56,360 bases of DNA from Beijerinckiaceae bacterium (lineage in GTDB: Bacteria > Pseudomonadota > Alphaproteobacteria > Rhizobiales > Beijerinckiaceae): contig JAUXWZ010000165.1 of assembly GCA_030684835.1 (NCBI GenBank), forward strand, positions 1-56,360, read 5' to 3'. A program made the position numbers and the translations under genes. Numbering within the stretch: the stretch's first letter is position 1; each line of letters starts with the position of its first letter. Positions 47,435 through 55,168 of this stretch are shown here, in pieces. A model generated the notes under the pieces. That model did no database searches, was not told the origin of the DNA, and saw nothing but the letters and a program-made list of their open reading frames with translations.

Positions 47435-48192
47435 TTGCCGCTGTGTGACATCCGCGCAGCTCTTGAACCCATCCGTTGATCGCTCAATCAATGTGACTGC
47501 GATTCAACGGGTTGCCGAGTAAAGACCCTCACTGCTGGTCAAACCCATCAACGATCCGACCTTGCGCTGCGCGCCATGCTCAGATTCAACTTCTGCAAGC
47601 GCCGACTGACGTTCCAATTGGTGGTGTCATACGGGATTGAATCAGTCGCTTAACGTCGTCAATCGCGAAAGCGATCACCGATGAAAGATCGCAGCGATCA
47701 GAGCGCGGTTTCGGCGTGTTGCGAACGCTGCGACGGCGTGTATGTTCGGGGTGTCGAGAGCGTCGGGCACTCCAGACCCCCTTTGTGATAGCAGCATTCA
47801 AACGCGACATTTCAGATTGCGATCGTATGCTGCTGTTGATCGGGACTTGCTCTGGAGATGCTCTGCTGTTGGGGGCGCTGCGCGCGGCAGAAAACGTGCG
47901 TTTGATTGAAATTACAATTCGAGAAAGACCGCGTAATTCATTTCGCGGATTGGGGGACCTATGACTATCGCAGATACGGCCACTATCGCAGCGATCTTCC
48001 CAGAGGTCATCAACACGTCACTGTCGCGATTGCAGCAAGGCAGCGACGGGGCGTAACAGAAACTCAAAACTTTATCTAACACCCTTCGCCGATGAAGGAG
48101 GTTTTGCGCGAGCATCCTCATGACTCGGTGTTGTTTTCTGTTTTCCGAGCACCGCTCAAACCGGCGCACGCAAGAATAATCAGGCATCGAAA
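47435..48192. other. Long intergenic stretch between rpsT and dnaA
   Basis: This 758-bp gap precedes dnaA. I found no canonical DnaA box (TTATCCACA or its complement). It contains four GANTC sites (47501, 47583, 47639, 48122), the methylation target of CcrM. It also has small GATCGC-type hairpins at 47662-47675 and 47687-47699, and a doubled ACTATCGCAG at 47964 and 47982. Two short open frames, 47716-47964 and 47961-48056, overlap by ATGA but match nothing I know. It probably carries the dnaA promoter and leader. Confidence 0.55.
47961..48056 (+). CDS. Possible 31-codon small protein upstream of dnaA (doubtful)
   Basis: An ATG at 47961 preceded by GGGGGA (only 3 nt away) opens a frame of 31 codons, beginning MTIADTATIAAIFPEV and ending at TAA. 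The repeated TIA pattern comes from the doubled ACTATCGCAG. Its start overlaps the stop of an 82-codon frame (47716-47964). I recognise neither product. It could be a short leader gene or chance. Confidence 0.2.
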   Translation: MTIADTATIAAIFPEVINTSLSRLQQGSDGA

Positions 48193-49689
48193 ATGGCGGC
48201 ACTACGCGAGATCACCGGAAGCATGGACAACGAAGTCATTTCAGCCGACGCGACCAAGCAGAATGCTGCATGGGCGCGGGTCTGCCAGAGACTCCGAGCG
48301 GAGTTTGGCGAAGACGTTTATTCATCGTGGTTTGCGCGGCTCGAACTTGATCGCATTGAGCATGGAATCGCGCACTGCTCAGTGCCCACAAAATTTCTCA
48401 AGAGCTGGATCCAATCCCACTACAATGACAGGCTAACTCCAGTCGTCTCCGCTGAACTGTCTGAGGTCCGTGGTGTCGTAATTGAGGTGCGCGCCGTTGG
48501 GCGGCGCGTGATTGGACGCAGCCCCGCGCAGCTCGTCGCAACGTCTTCAATAAAGTCGTCAGACGGCGCGAGCGTCAAGAACGCCTTTCTGCAAGGCGAC
48601 GCCGCGGTGATGTTTCGCCCTGCTCAGCCGGAAGATGCTGGCCTTATAGGCGCGCCGTTGGATCGGCGGTTCACGTTCGACGCCTTTCTTGTCGGCGACT
48701 CCAATCGTCTTGCACATGCCGCTGCTCACCGGATCGGTACTGCGTCGGCCCATGAACCCGCGCAATATAATCCGCTCTACATCCATGCCGGGGTCGGCCT
48801 GGGTAAGACGCATCTCATTCAGGCAATTGCGCAGACTGCTCTCGCGGGTGGGCAGCGCACAATCTATCTGACTGCGGAAAGGTTCATGTACGGTTTTGTG
48901 TCCGCACTGCGCGCGCACACGGCTATCGCATACAAGGAACGCCTTCGCTCCATCGACAAACTTATCATTGACGATGTTCAGTTCCTGCGCGGCAAATCGA
49001 TTCCGCAAGAGTTCTGCCATACGCTGAACGCGCTCATTGATGCTGGCAAGCAGGTTGTGATTGCTGCAGACCGCCCACCGTCGGAGCTGGACAGCCTTGA
49101 TGAGCGGGTGAGATCGCGGCTGTCGGGCGGCCTTTGCGTCGAGATGAAACCCTTCGACGAACAATTGCGTGTCAAGGTCATCGAAGCGCGAGTGCAGGCA
49201 GCCAAGGCCGTACAACCGGGCTTCGATGTTCCCCCAGCTGTCATCCGATACATTGCTGGAGCTATTCAAACCAATGGCAGAGACCTGGATGGCGCAGTCA
49301 ACCGCCTCATAGCGCATGCTACGTTGACAGGGATTCCGCTGACGATAGAAACCGCTGAGCAAGCCATTCGCGATCTCATCCGCGTGCGAGAGCCCAAGCG
49401 CGTGAAGATTGAGGACATCCAAAAGCTGGTCGCCAGCCACTACAGCATTTCGCGCCCTGACATTCTGTCATCGCGACGGACTGCAACGGTTGTCCGGCCT
49501 CGGCAAATTGCAATGTATCTTTCGAAAGTTTTGACATTGAGGTCGTTGCCAGAAATTGGCCGTCGGTTTGGAGGGCGCGATCACACTACGGTTCTCCACG
49601 CAGTCAGAAAGATTGAGTCGCTTGCGAAGATTGATGGCGTTCTCTCGGAGGAAATTGAGCTTCTCAAGAGAATGCTGACGGAGCAGTAA
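48193..49689 (+). CDS. dnaA: Chromosomal replication initiator protein DnaA
   Basis: Binds the origin and opens it for replication. It has 498 residues. Domain I starts near AWARVCQRLRAEFGEDVYSS. The AAA+ domain has Walker A AGVGLGKTHL (about 197-206), Walker B LIIDDVQFL and sensor SRLSGGL. Domain IV has SSRRTATVVRPRQIAMYLSK and the box-binding signature GGRDHTTVLHA near 460. Some segments differ from the usual alpha consensus, for example GDSNRLAHA against GKPNELAHA. An ATG at 48223 is an alternative start. A terminator follows the gene. Confidence 0.97.
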   Translation: MAALREITGSMDNEVISADATKQNAAWARVCQRLRAEFGEDVYSSWFARLELDRIEHGIAHCSVPTKFLKSWIQSHYNDRLTPVVSAELSEVRGVVIEVRAVGRRVIGRSPAQLVATSSIKSSDGASVKNAFLQGDAAVMFRPAQPEDAGLIGAPLDRRFTFDAFLVGDSNRLAHAAAHRIGTASAHEPAQYNPLYIHAGVGLGKTHLIQAIAQTALAGGQRTIYLTAERFMYGFVSALRAHTAIAYKERLRSIDKLIIDDVQFLRGKSIPQEFCHTLNALIDAGKQVVIAADRPPSELDSLDERVRSRLSGGLCVEMKPFDEQLRVKVIEARVQAAKAVQPGFDVPPAVIRYIAGAIQTNGRDLDGAVNRLIAHATLTGIPLTIETAEQAIRDLIRVREPKRVKIEDIQKLVASHYSISRPDILSSRRTATVVRPRQIAMYLSKVLTLRSLPEIGRRFGGRDHTTVLHAVRKIESLAKIDGVLSEEIELLKRMLTEQ

Positions 49690-49695
49690 GCTATG

Positions 49696-49722
49696 GCCTG
49701 TCCTCAACGGGCAGGCTTTTAG
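49696..49722 (+). terminator. Intrinsic terminator behind dnaA
   Basis: GCCTGTCC (49696-49703) pairs with GGGCAGGC (49709-49716), with one G-T pair and a TCAAC loop, followed by TTTT. It lies just before the stop of the convergent binding-protein gene. Confidence 0.85.
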
Positions 49723-49724
49723 CC

Positions 49725-50816
49725 TTATCTGCCAGTCTTGATGCGCGTCCATTCGCGCGTGATGGTGCGCTGCGTCTGGCGGTCGGGAGGTGAAACTGTG
49801 AAAAGGCGGCTCATCACCTCGGCGTTTGGATAGATTGCTTGATTTTGGAGGATGTCCGGCGGAATCATTGGCGCGGCAGCCAATACTCCGTTCGCGAAAT
49901 TAGATGCAGCTGTGTTGCGGGCGGCATTCTCTGGCCGCAACAGGAAATCGATAAAAGCGTAAGCTTCGTCGACATTCACCGCGTCCTTGGGAATGGCGAA
50001 GTTATCCATCGACATAAGCGTTCCCTCACGCGGAATCACGTAACTGATATCGACACCGTTCCCCGCTTCACGCGCACGATTTCTGGCCTGGAAACTGTCG
50101 CCTGACCAGGCAATTGCCAGGCAGATGTCGCCGTTTGCCAAAGCGTTGATGTATTCTGACGAGTGAAAACGTCGAACGGACGGCCGGATGCGCTGAAGCA
50201 GTGCGCTGGCCTTGGCAATATCACCAGGGGTTTTAGAGTCGGGGTTTAGCTTCAAATAGCGCAGCGCGATTGCGAAAAGGTCTTCCGGGCTGTCGAGCAC
50301 GTAAACACCGCAGTCGGCGAACTTTCGAAGAAGCTCGGGTTTGAAAAGAATGTCCCATGTGTTCAACGGCTGATCGCCTATTCGGGCATTCGCCTTCGCC
50401 ACGTCGTAAGCGATACCTGTGGTAAACCACATGTAGTTCACTGCATGTCGGTTACCGGGATCGTAAACAGCCAGGCGGGCGTCAACCTCGGGCCACAGAT
50501 GTTTCGCGTTTGAAAGTTTGGACCGATCTAAGGGACGATAGAGCCCCGATTGTATTTGGCGTTGAAGGAATGTCCCCGAGGGCGCAACGATATCGTAGCC
50601 ACTTCGCCCAGCGAGAAGTTTCGCCTCCAACGTCTCATTTGAGTCATACGTGTCGTAAACGACCCTGATGCCCGTTTCCTTGGTAAATTCATCAAGGAGC
50701 TTTGCGTCGATATAATCAGACCAGTTGTAGACGTGAACCACGCGGTGCTGCGCGCTTGCTGCCGAGATCGACAACGCCAGCGCACCGAGCAGACAGCAGA
50801 GCTTTCTCATCTTCAT
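49725..50816 (-). CDS. Polyamine-type ABC transporter substrate-binding protein (PotF/PotD-like), orphan
   Basis: A periplasmic binding protein of 363 residues with a signal peptide (LCCLLGALALSISAASAQ). It follows Escherichia coli PotF through most of its length: VYNWSDYID, YDSNETLEAKLLAG, YMWFTTGIAYDV, FHSSEYINALANGDIC and AWSGDSFQARNRA. The ligand Trp, Ser, Tyr and Asp are kept. The aromatic pair before the late Asp in PotF (AFFD) reads MSMD here, so ligand preference may differ. No permease or ATPase gene is adjacent. Its start overlaps the aminotransferase stop (ATGA), so the two are coupled. Confidence 0.9.
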   Translation of the reverse strand: MKMRKLCCLLGALALSISAASAQHRVVHVYNWSDYIDAKLLDEFTKETGIRVVYDTYDSNETLEAKLLAGRSGYDIVAPSGTFLQRQIQSGLYRPLDRSKLSNAKHLWPEVDARLAVYDPGNRHAVNYMWFTTGIAYDVAKANARIGDQPLNTWDILFKPELLRKFADCGVYVLDSPEDLFAIALRYLKLNPDSKTPGDIAKASALLQRIRPSVRRFHSSEYINALANGDICLAIAWSGDSFQARNRAREAGNGVDISYVIPREGTLMSMDNFAIPKDAVNVDEAYAFIDFLLRPENAARNTAASNFANGVLAAAPMIPPDILQNQAIYPNAEVMSRLFTVSPPDRQTQRTITREWTRIKTGR

Positions 50817-51976
50817 CCTCTCAATCCGAATGCACGCGCGGCGCGGCCCAACCTGATAAGCCCCTCATCAAGCGTTGAGTCCGATTTCGCGAAGCAGAAC
50901 CGCACCGTCGACCGATTAGGTTCCTGCGCGTAGAATGCGGAAACGGGAATCGAAGCGACCCCGAATTCGCGAACGAGGCGGTCTGCGAACGCGATATCAT
51001 CCATGCCCCGAATGTCGCTGATATCGATGTTCACGAAATACGTCCCATGATTGGGCATGACCCTGAAGCCCATTCCACTTAATTCCGAAACAAAACGATC
51101 GCGACTGCGCTGAAAACGTGACCGCATTTCGCGGAAATAAATATTGTCCTTCGCCAACCCGTGCGCGACTGCGATCTGAAGGTTCGGGGGTGTTGTGAAG
51201 GTCAAAAACTGATGCGCTTTTGACATCACCTTCATGAGATCCGGGGCGGCTGCAACAAGACCAACCTTCCAGCCCGTAAGCGAGAATATCTTCCCGGCGG
51301 AGCCAATCTTGATCGTACGCTCTCGCATACCCGCCAATGTGAGCATGCTTGTGAAACGTCGATCGTCGAATATGACGTGCTCCCAAACTTCATCGCAGAT
51401 GGCCGTCGCGTCGAACCGTTGGCAAAACTCGGCCAGAAGCGCCAACTGATCCTCGGGAAATATCGTTGCGCAAGGATTCAGCGGGTTATTGAAAAGAACA
51501 GCGCGGGTGCGGGATGTGAACGCCGCTTCTAAATCCTCGCGCGTGAACATCCATTGTGGCGGTCGTAAATTCACGAAACGTGGAACTCCGCCGGCCCGCA
51601 ACACAAGCGGCAAATACGCGTCGTACATGGGTTGAAAAAGAACAACTTCGTCACCCGGCGAAACGACGGCAAGTATGGCCGCCGCCAGCGCCTCCGTGGC
51701 GCCCGAGGTCACCATGGTTTCTTTCGCCGGGTCCAGATCGACAGCTTGGAAGCGCGCGTAATGCGCCGCTATAGCCTGACGAAGCTCAGGCAGCCCCATC
51801 ATGGGCGGGTATTGATTCCAGCCATGAAGGACAGCGTCAGCCGCTTTGCGCCGAACATCTTCAGGCCCAGGATCATCCGGAAAGCCCTGGCCTAGATTGA
51901 CGGCGTCCAGTTCTCGGGCAAGCCCAGACATGACGTCAAAAATTGTGTTGGGGAGTTCTGAAAAAACCGGGTTCAT
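50813..51976 (-). CDS. Class I/II pyridoxal-phosphate aminotransferase
   Basis: A fold-type I aminotransferase of 387 residues, similar to the methionine/kynurenine aminotransferase branch. It begins AVNLGQGFPDDPGPEDVRR, and has YPPMMGLPELRQAIAAHYAR, NNPLNPC, the Asp in CDEVWEHVIFDD, the PLP Lys in SAGKIFSLTGWKVG, and the carboxylate-binding Arg in NRSTVRFCF. The substrate is uncertain. It overlaps the downstream binding-protein gene and lies 58 bp behind the BtuF-like gene on the same strand, so the three may be co-transcribed. Confidence 0.9.
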   Translation of the reverse strand: MNPVFSELPNTIFDVMSGLARELDAVNLGQGFPDDPGPEDVRRKAADAVLHGWNQYPPMMGLPELRQAIAAHYARFQAVDLDPAKETMVTSGATEALAAAILAVVSPGDEVVLFQPMYDAYLPLVLRAGGVPRFVNLRPPQWMFTREDLEAAFTSRTRAVLFNNPLNPCATIFPEDQLALLAEFCQRFDATAICDEVWEHVIFDDRRFTSMLTLAGMRERTIKIGSAGKIFSLTGWKVGLVAAAPDLMKVMSKAHQFLTFTTPPNLQIAVAHGLAKDNIYFREMRSRFQRSRDRFVSELSGMGFRVMPNHGTYFVNIDISDIRGMDDIAFADRLVREFGVASIPVSAFYAQEPNRSTVRFCFAKSDSTLDEGLIRLGRAARAFGLRG

Positions 51977-52034
51977 GATGGCTGACGAACGAGAGGCTTT
52001 GTCTGCCGAAAGCTAGCACATTCAAAAAAAGAGT

Positions 52035-52892
52035 TCACTGTCTGCGCGCCCATTCCATCAACTCACTCTTCAAGTGCCGGATCAGAGCTGGTGTAGACGG
52101 GCCACCACATATTGTGAGCCGGTCTGGTGTCGTGATGCGACGGCTCGGGGGATATAGACGCGTCAACGCCGGGTGCTCCAGAAGCTCGAGGCCCCGATCT
52201 TCGGCTTTCAGACTGCGTCCGCTCACCACAAGAACAGACGGACGCAGCGCAACGACGGATTCGACACTCATGAATTGAGCGGCTGCGCCCTTCGCCGCAT
52301 CAACGAGTCCCGCCATCTCCAACAGCTCAGTTACGATTTCTCCTTCGCCTACATAACCCCTCCGGTGAAGAAGGAGGAAGGTCTTGGGTCGATCGCTTTT
52401 CAGCAGACCTCTCAAATCCGCGGCTGCGATGTCAATTTCTTCAATCAACCTAGACCCCGCCGCCGCCTCGTTGATCGCGTTGGAAAAGAATTCGATGCCG
52501 CGCCGAACCTCACTCAAGCTCACCCAACGACCAACGACGATTTCTTTTATGTTTCGTCGCCGCAGAGCTGCCCGCATATACATATTGTCGAATGGCCCGA
52601 CGATGACCGCATCCGCCTCGATGTGAAGAAGGGTTTCTGTACGATTGCTCACTTGCGGAAATGTTTGCGCAGGCTCTGCCAGGAATGACATGAGAGGATC
52701 ACGAGCAAAGGGCCCAAGCGCCGTGATGCTACTAGGATTCGCCAGCCTCAAAAGCATTTGATCGGCGCACAGATTGACGGACACCATCCTCTTGGGCGGA
52801 GCACGCTCAGCAGCCAAGATTGGGTGCGCCGCTGCGAATGCAGCGATTAATCCGCATGCGACCGTCAACCGATGACAACAAGTCAAATGCAT
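52035..52892 (-). CDS. BtuF-like periplasmic substrate-binding protein
   Basis: A class III periplasmic binding protein of 285 residues from the ATG at 52892 (GGGGA close upstream). ATG 52910 or TTG 52916 would lengthen it slightly. It has a signal peptide (TVACGLIAAFAAAHPILAAE), then RMVSVNLCADQMLLRLA, the typical opening of BtuF-type proteins, a long linking helix, and VVALRPSVLVVSG. It is divergent from btuB, so cobalamin is the likely ligand and BtuC/BtuD its partners; that is inferred from context. The riboswitch lies on the other strand and does not lead this gene. Confidence 0.85.
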   Translation of the reverse strand: MHLTCCHRLTVACGLIAAFAAAHPILAAERAPPKRMVSVNLCADQMLLRLANPSSITALGPFARDPLMSFLAEPAQTFPQVSNRTETLLHIEADAVIVGPFDNMYMRAALRRRNIKEIVVGRWVSLSEVRRGIEFFSNAINEAAAGSRLIEEIDIAAADLRGLLKSDRPKTFLLLHRRGYVGEGEIVTELLEMAGLVDAAKGAAAQFMSVESVVALRPSVLVVSGRSLKAEDRGLELLEHPALTRLYPPSRRITTPDRLTICGGPSTPALIRHLKSELMEWARRQ

Positions 52893-52942
52893 AAGTCCCC
52901 GGATACACATTGCCAACGAAACATTGTCGCCTTATTGTTCTC

Positions 52943-53115
52943 GAGCGTTTGGTGCCCGCAAGGGTGAAACGGGAATGCGGTGCGGGAGAAATCCTTACGC
53001 CGCAGCTGCCCCCGCAACTGTAAACGGCGAGCCACGCTTGCAACAAGTCACTGGGGAAAAATTCCCCGGGAAGACGCAAGCTGACGTAGAGCCGTGAGCC
53101 AGGAGACCGGCCAAG
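52943..53115 (+). promoter_or_regulatory. Cobalamin riboswitch ahead of btuB
   Basis: Conserved aptamer elements appear in order: GAAACGGGAATGCGGTGCGG (52966-52985), CCCCCGCAACTGTAAACGGC (53009-53028), GTCACTGGGG then CCCCGGGAAGACG, and the B12 box GAGCCAGGAGACCGGCC ending near 53112. A 7-bp hairpin, AACCGTC (53134-53140) with GACGGTT (53146-53152), lies one base before the btuB Shine-Dalgarno GGAGG (53154-53158) and may be part of the expression platform. Such riboswitches reduce translation or transcription of btuB when cobalamin is plentiful. Confidence 0.95.
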
Positions 53116-53162
53116 CGATTGTGCAACTCATTCAACCGTCGGTGGGACGGTTTGGAGGTTCT

Positions 53163-55139
53163 ATGATTCGTCTTGGCCGCTTGTCGGCATTTGTCTCTAT
53201 TTTCTCCACAATCCCGACCTTCGCGTTTTCACAGCCCATTCCCGAGGAACGAGAATTAGCACCAGAAATTGTAATTACGGCCACTCGTTCTCCATTGGAA
53301 GTAGCGAGATCTGGAAGCGCCACCTCAGTCATTGATTCCGCCCAGATAGAAGCATACGGCGTGCGGAATATCGCTGATGCGCTCCGCCTTATTCCTGGCG
53401 TCGACGTCAGTGAGCAAGGCGGCGCAGGCGGCCTCTCGATCGTGCGTGTCCGCGGTAGCGAAGCGGGTCAGACACTGGTGTTAATGGACGGAATTCGCAT
53501 CGGTGACCCCTCATCCACCGCCGGTGAATTCAACTTCGCTTCAATTGCATTGACCAATATCGACCGCATAGAAGTGTTGCGCGGCCCGCAGTCAGCGCTC
53601 TACGGCTCCGATGCAATGGGCGGCGTAGTCAATATAATTACGCGCAAAGGTTCTCGCACTCCATCACGATCCCTGACGATCGAGGGAGGAAGCTACGGAA
53701 CAATTTTTACACGCGCTGAAATGTCCGGCGCCACAGACGTAACATCCTATGCGTTCGCCATATCCGGTTTCCACACCGACGGTTTTTCGAGTTACGGCTA
53801 TCGCATCCCGCGCATTGAGGCGAATTACCCCGGAGGAATGGAGCGAGACAAGTCTGACAAGATTGCAGGCAGCGCGCGTGTATCCCACAAAATTGGCGAC
53901 CTCAATCTCGATGTAGGACTTTCGCGGCACCAGCTCTGGTTACGGTACGACGATCCCAGCGCCTACGATCCCGACCCTAGCGCGCAGATTGCACTCCGAG
54001 ACACTTCGTTCAATCGTGGGAAGTCAGACGTTACAACCGCATTTGTAAAGGCGTCGACGGATACGCTTGACGGGCGAATGCGGCATGCGCTTACACTTTA
54101 TGGCAACTGGAACAATCGTACCAGTTTCGACAGCTCATGCTACGATGAGATGGCTGGCGTCACAGTTCGGTGCCGGTCCAAGTTTAATAGTCGCAGGTTC
54201 GGTCTTGAGTACCAAGGCGACATCAAACTTGGGGCGCTTGGAACGCTCATCATTGGTGGAAGAACGGAACGCGAAGAAGCAGAGAACCGCCAGGATGGTC
54301 TCGGTGAGTCATCTTTTGCTGCGCTGCCACTGGCGGGATCGCAGTCAACGCATTCCGCATTCGTGCTACATCAGTTTTCGCTGGGATCACGGCTGGATCT
54401 ATCGCTGGGGGCTCGGGTTGATGCGGTAGAGAGCGTCGAGGTCTTTCCAACTTGGCGGGCGACTCTGGCTTATCGTCTCTTTGAAACGGACACCAAGCTG
54501 CGAGCCAGCTCCGGGACAGGCGCGAAGGCGCCGTCGCTGTATCAACGCTTCAGTGAATACGGAAATCTGGGCCTGAAGCCTGAAGAAAACTTCGGTTATG
54601 ATTTCGGATTTGATCAACGCTTGTTCGATGGTCGCGTAAACCTGTCTGCCACCTGGTTCGACACAAGGTATAAAAACCTCATCGACATCGACTGGTCCGT
54701 CTGGCCGTATCGCTATTACAATATCGCTGAAGCTCGGATCAAAGGATTGGAAACGAGCGCAGAATTCGTTCTTGTCCCAGGGGAATGGAAAGCTCGACTA
54801 TCGTACACCTACTCATCGGCAATCAATGAAACGACGGGGCAGCCCCTGCCCCGGCGGCCGAAAAACAAGGGTGGCGTCTCCTTGACATACACGGGAATCC
54901 CCAAGGTTGAGTTGGAAGCGCGCGCCCTGTTTGTTGGTGAGCGGCTGGATTCGGCTTTCGCACCAGGCGTGTTTAACTCCGGATATCTTCGGATCGACAT
55001 GAGAGGCAACTATCGGATCAACGAGAACCTTCAGGCCTTCTTGCGGCTGGAAAATATCACCAACGAACGTTACGAAGAAGTCCTCAACTATGGCGTTGCG
55101 GGGCGATCCGTTTATGCTGGGCTGAAGGTAAGCTGGTAG
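53163..55139 (+). CDS. btuB: TonB-dependent outer-membrane cobalamin receptor
   Basis: Imports vitamin B12 across the outer membrane using TonB energy. From the ATG at 53163 (GGAGG upstream) it has 658 residues: a signal peptide (about 1-25), a TonB box-like EIVITATRS, a plug with GVDVSEQGGAGGLSIVRVRG and LVLMDGIRIGDP, then a beta-barrel with LRGPQSALYGSDAMGGVVNI at its start. It ends in SVYAGLKVSW, with the terminal aromatic needed for barrel insertion. The riboswitch, btuC and btuD support the vitamin B12 assignment. Confidence 0.94.
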   Translation: MIRLGRLSAFVSIFSTIPTFAFSQPIPEERELAPEIVITATRSPLEVARSGSATSVIDSAQIEAYGVRNIADALRLIPGVDVSEQGGAGGLSIVRVRGSEAGQTLVLMDGIRIGDPSSTAGEFNFASIALTNIDRIEVLRGPQSALYGSDAMGGVVNIITRKGSRTPSRSLTIEGGSYGTIFTRAEMSGATDVTSYAFAISGFHTDGFSSYGYRIPRIEANYPGGMERDKSDKIAGSARVSHKIGDLNLDVGLSRHQLWLRYDDPSAYDPDPSAQIALRDTSFNRGKSDVTTAFVKASTDTLDGRMRHALTLYGNWNNRTSFDSSCYDEMAGVTVRCRSKFNSRRFGLEYQGDIKLGALGTLIIGGRTEREEAENRQDGLGESSFAALPLAGSQSTHSAFVLHQFSLGSRLDLSLGARVDAVESVEVFPTWRATLAYRLFETDTKLRASSGTGAKAPSLYQRFSEYGNLGLKPEENFGYDFGFDQRLFDGRVNLSATWFDTRYKNLIDIDWSVWPYRYYNIAEARIKGLETSAEFVLVPGEWKARLSYTYSSAINETTGQPLPRRPKNKGGVSLTYTGIPKVELEARALFVGERLDSAFAPGVFNSGYLRIDMRGNYRINENLQAFLRLENITNERYEEVLNYGVAGRSVYAGLKVSW

Positions 55140-55165
55140 TCCTCCAAGTTAGTAGTCCTCCGAGT
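55137..55165 (+). repeat. 13-bp direct repeat across the btuB stop codon
   Basis: TAGTCCTCCAAGT (55137-55149) is repeated as TAGTCCTCCGAGT (55153-55165), with one mismatch and a 16-bp period. The first copy contains the btuB TAG stop. Both carry CCTCC, which can pair with Shine-Dalgarno-like GGAGG. Confidence 0.7.
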
Positions 55166-55168
55166 CAC

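Noticed and set aside
47435-48192. A classical oriC next to dnaA
   Set aside because: No TTATCCACA or close cluster was found, and the stretch is not strongly AT-rich.
48559-49440. Open frame of 293 codons on the minus strand
   Set aside because: Antisense to dnaA, whose motifs are unmistakable; this is a codon-bias shadow.
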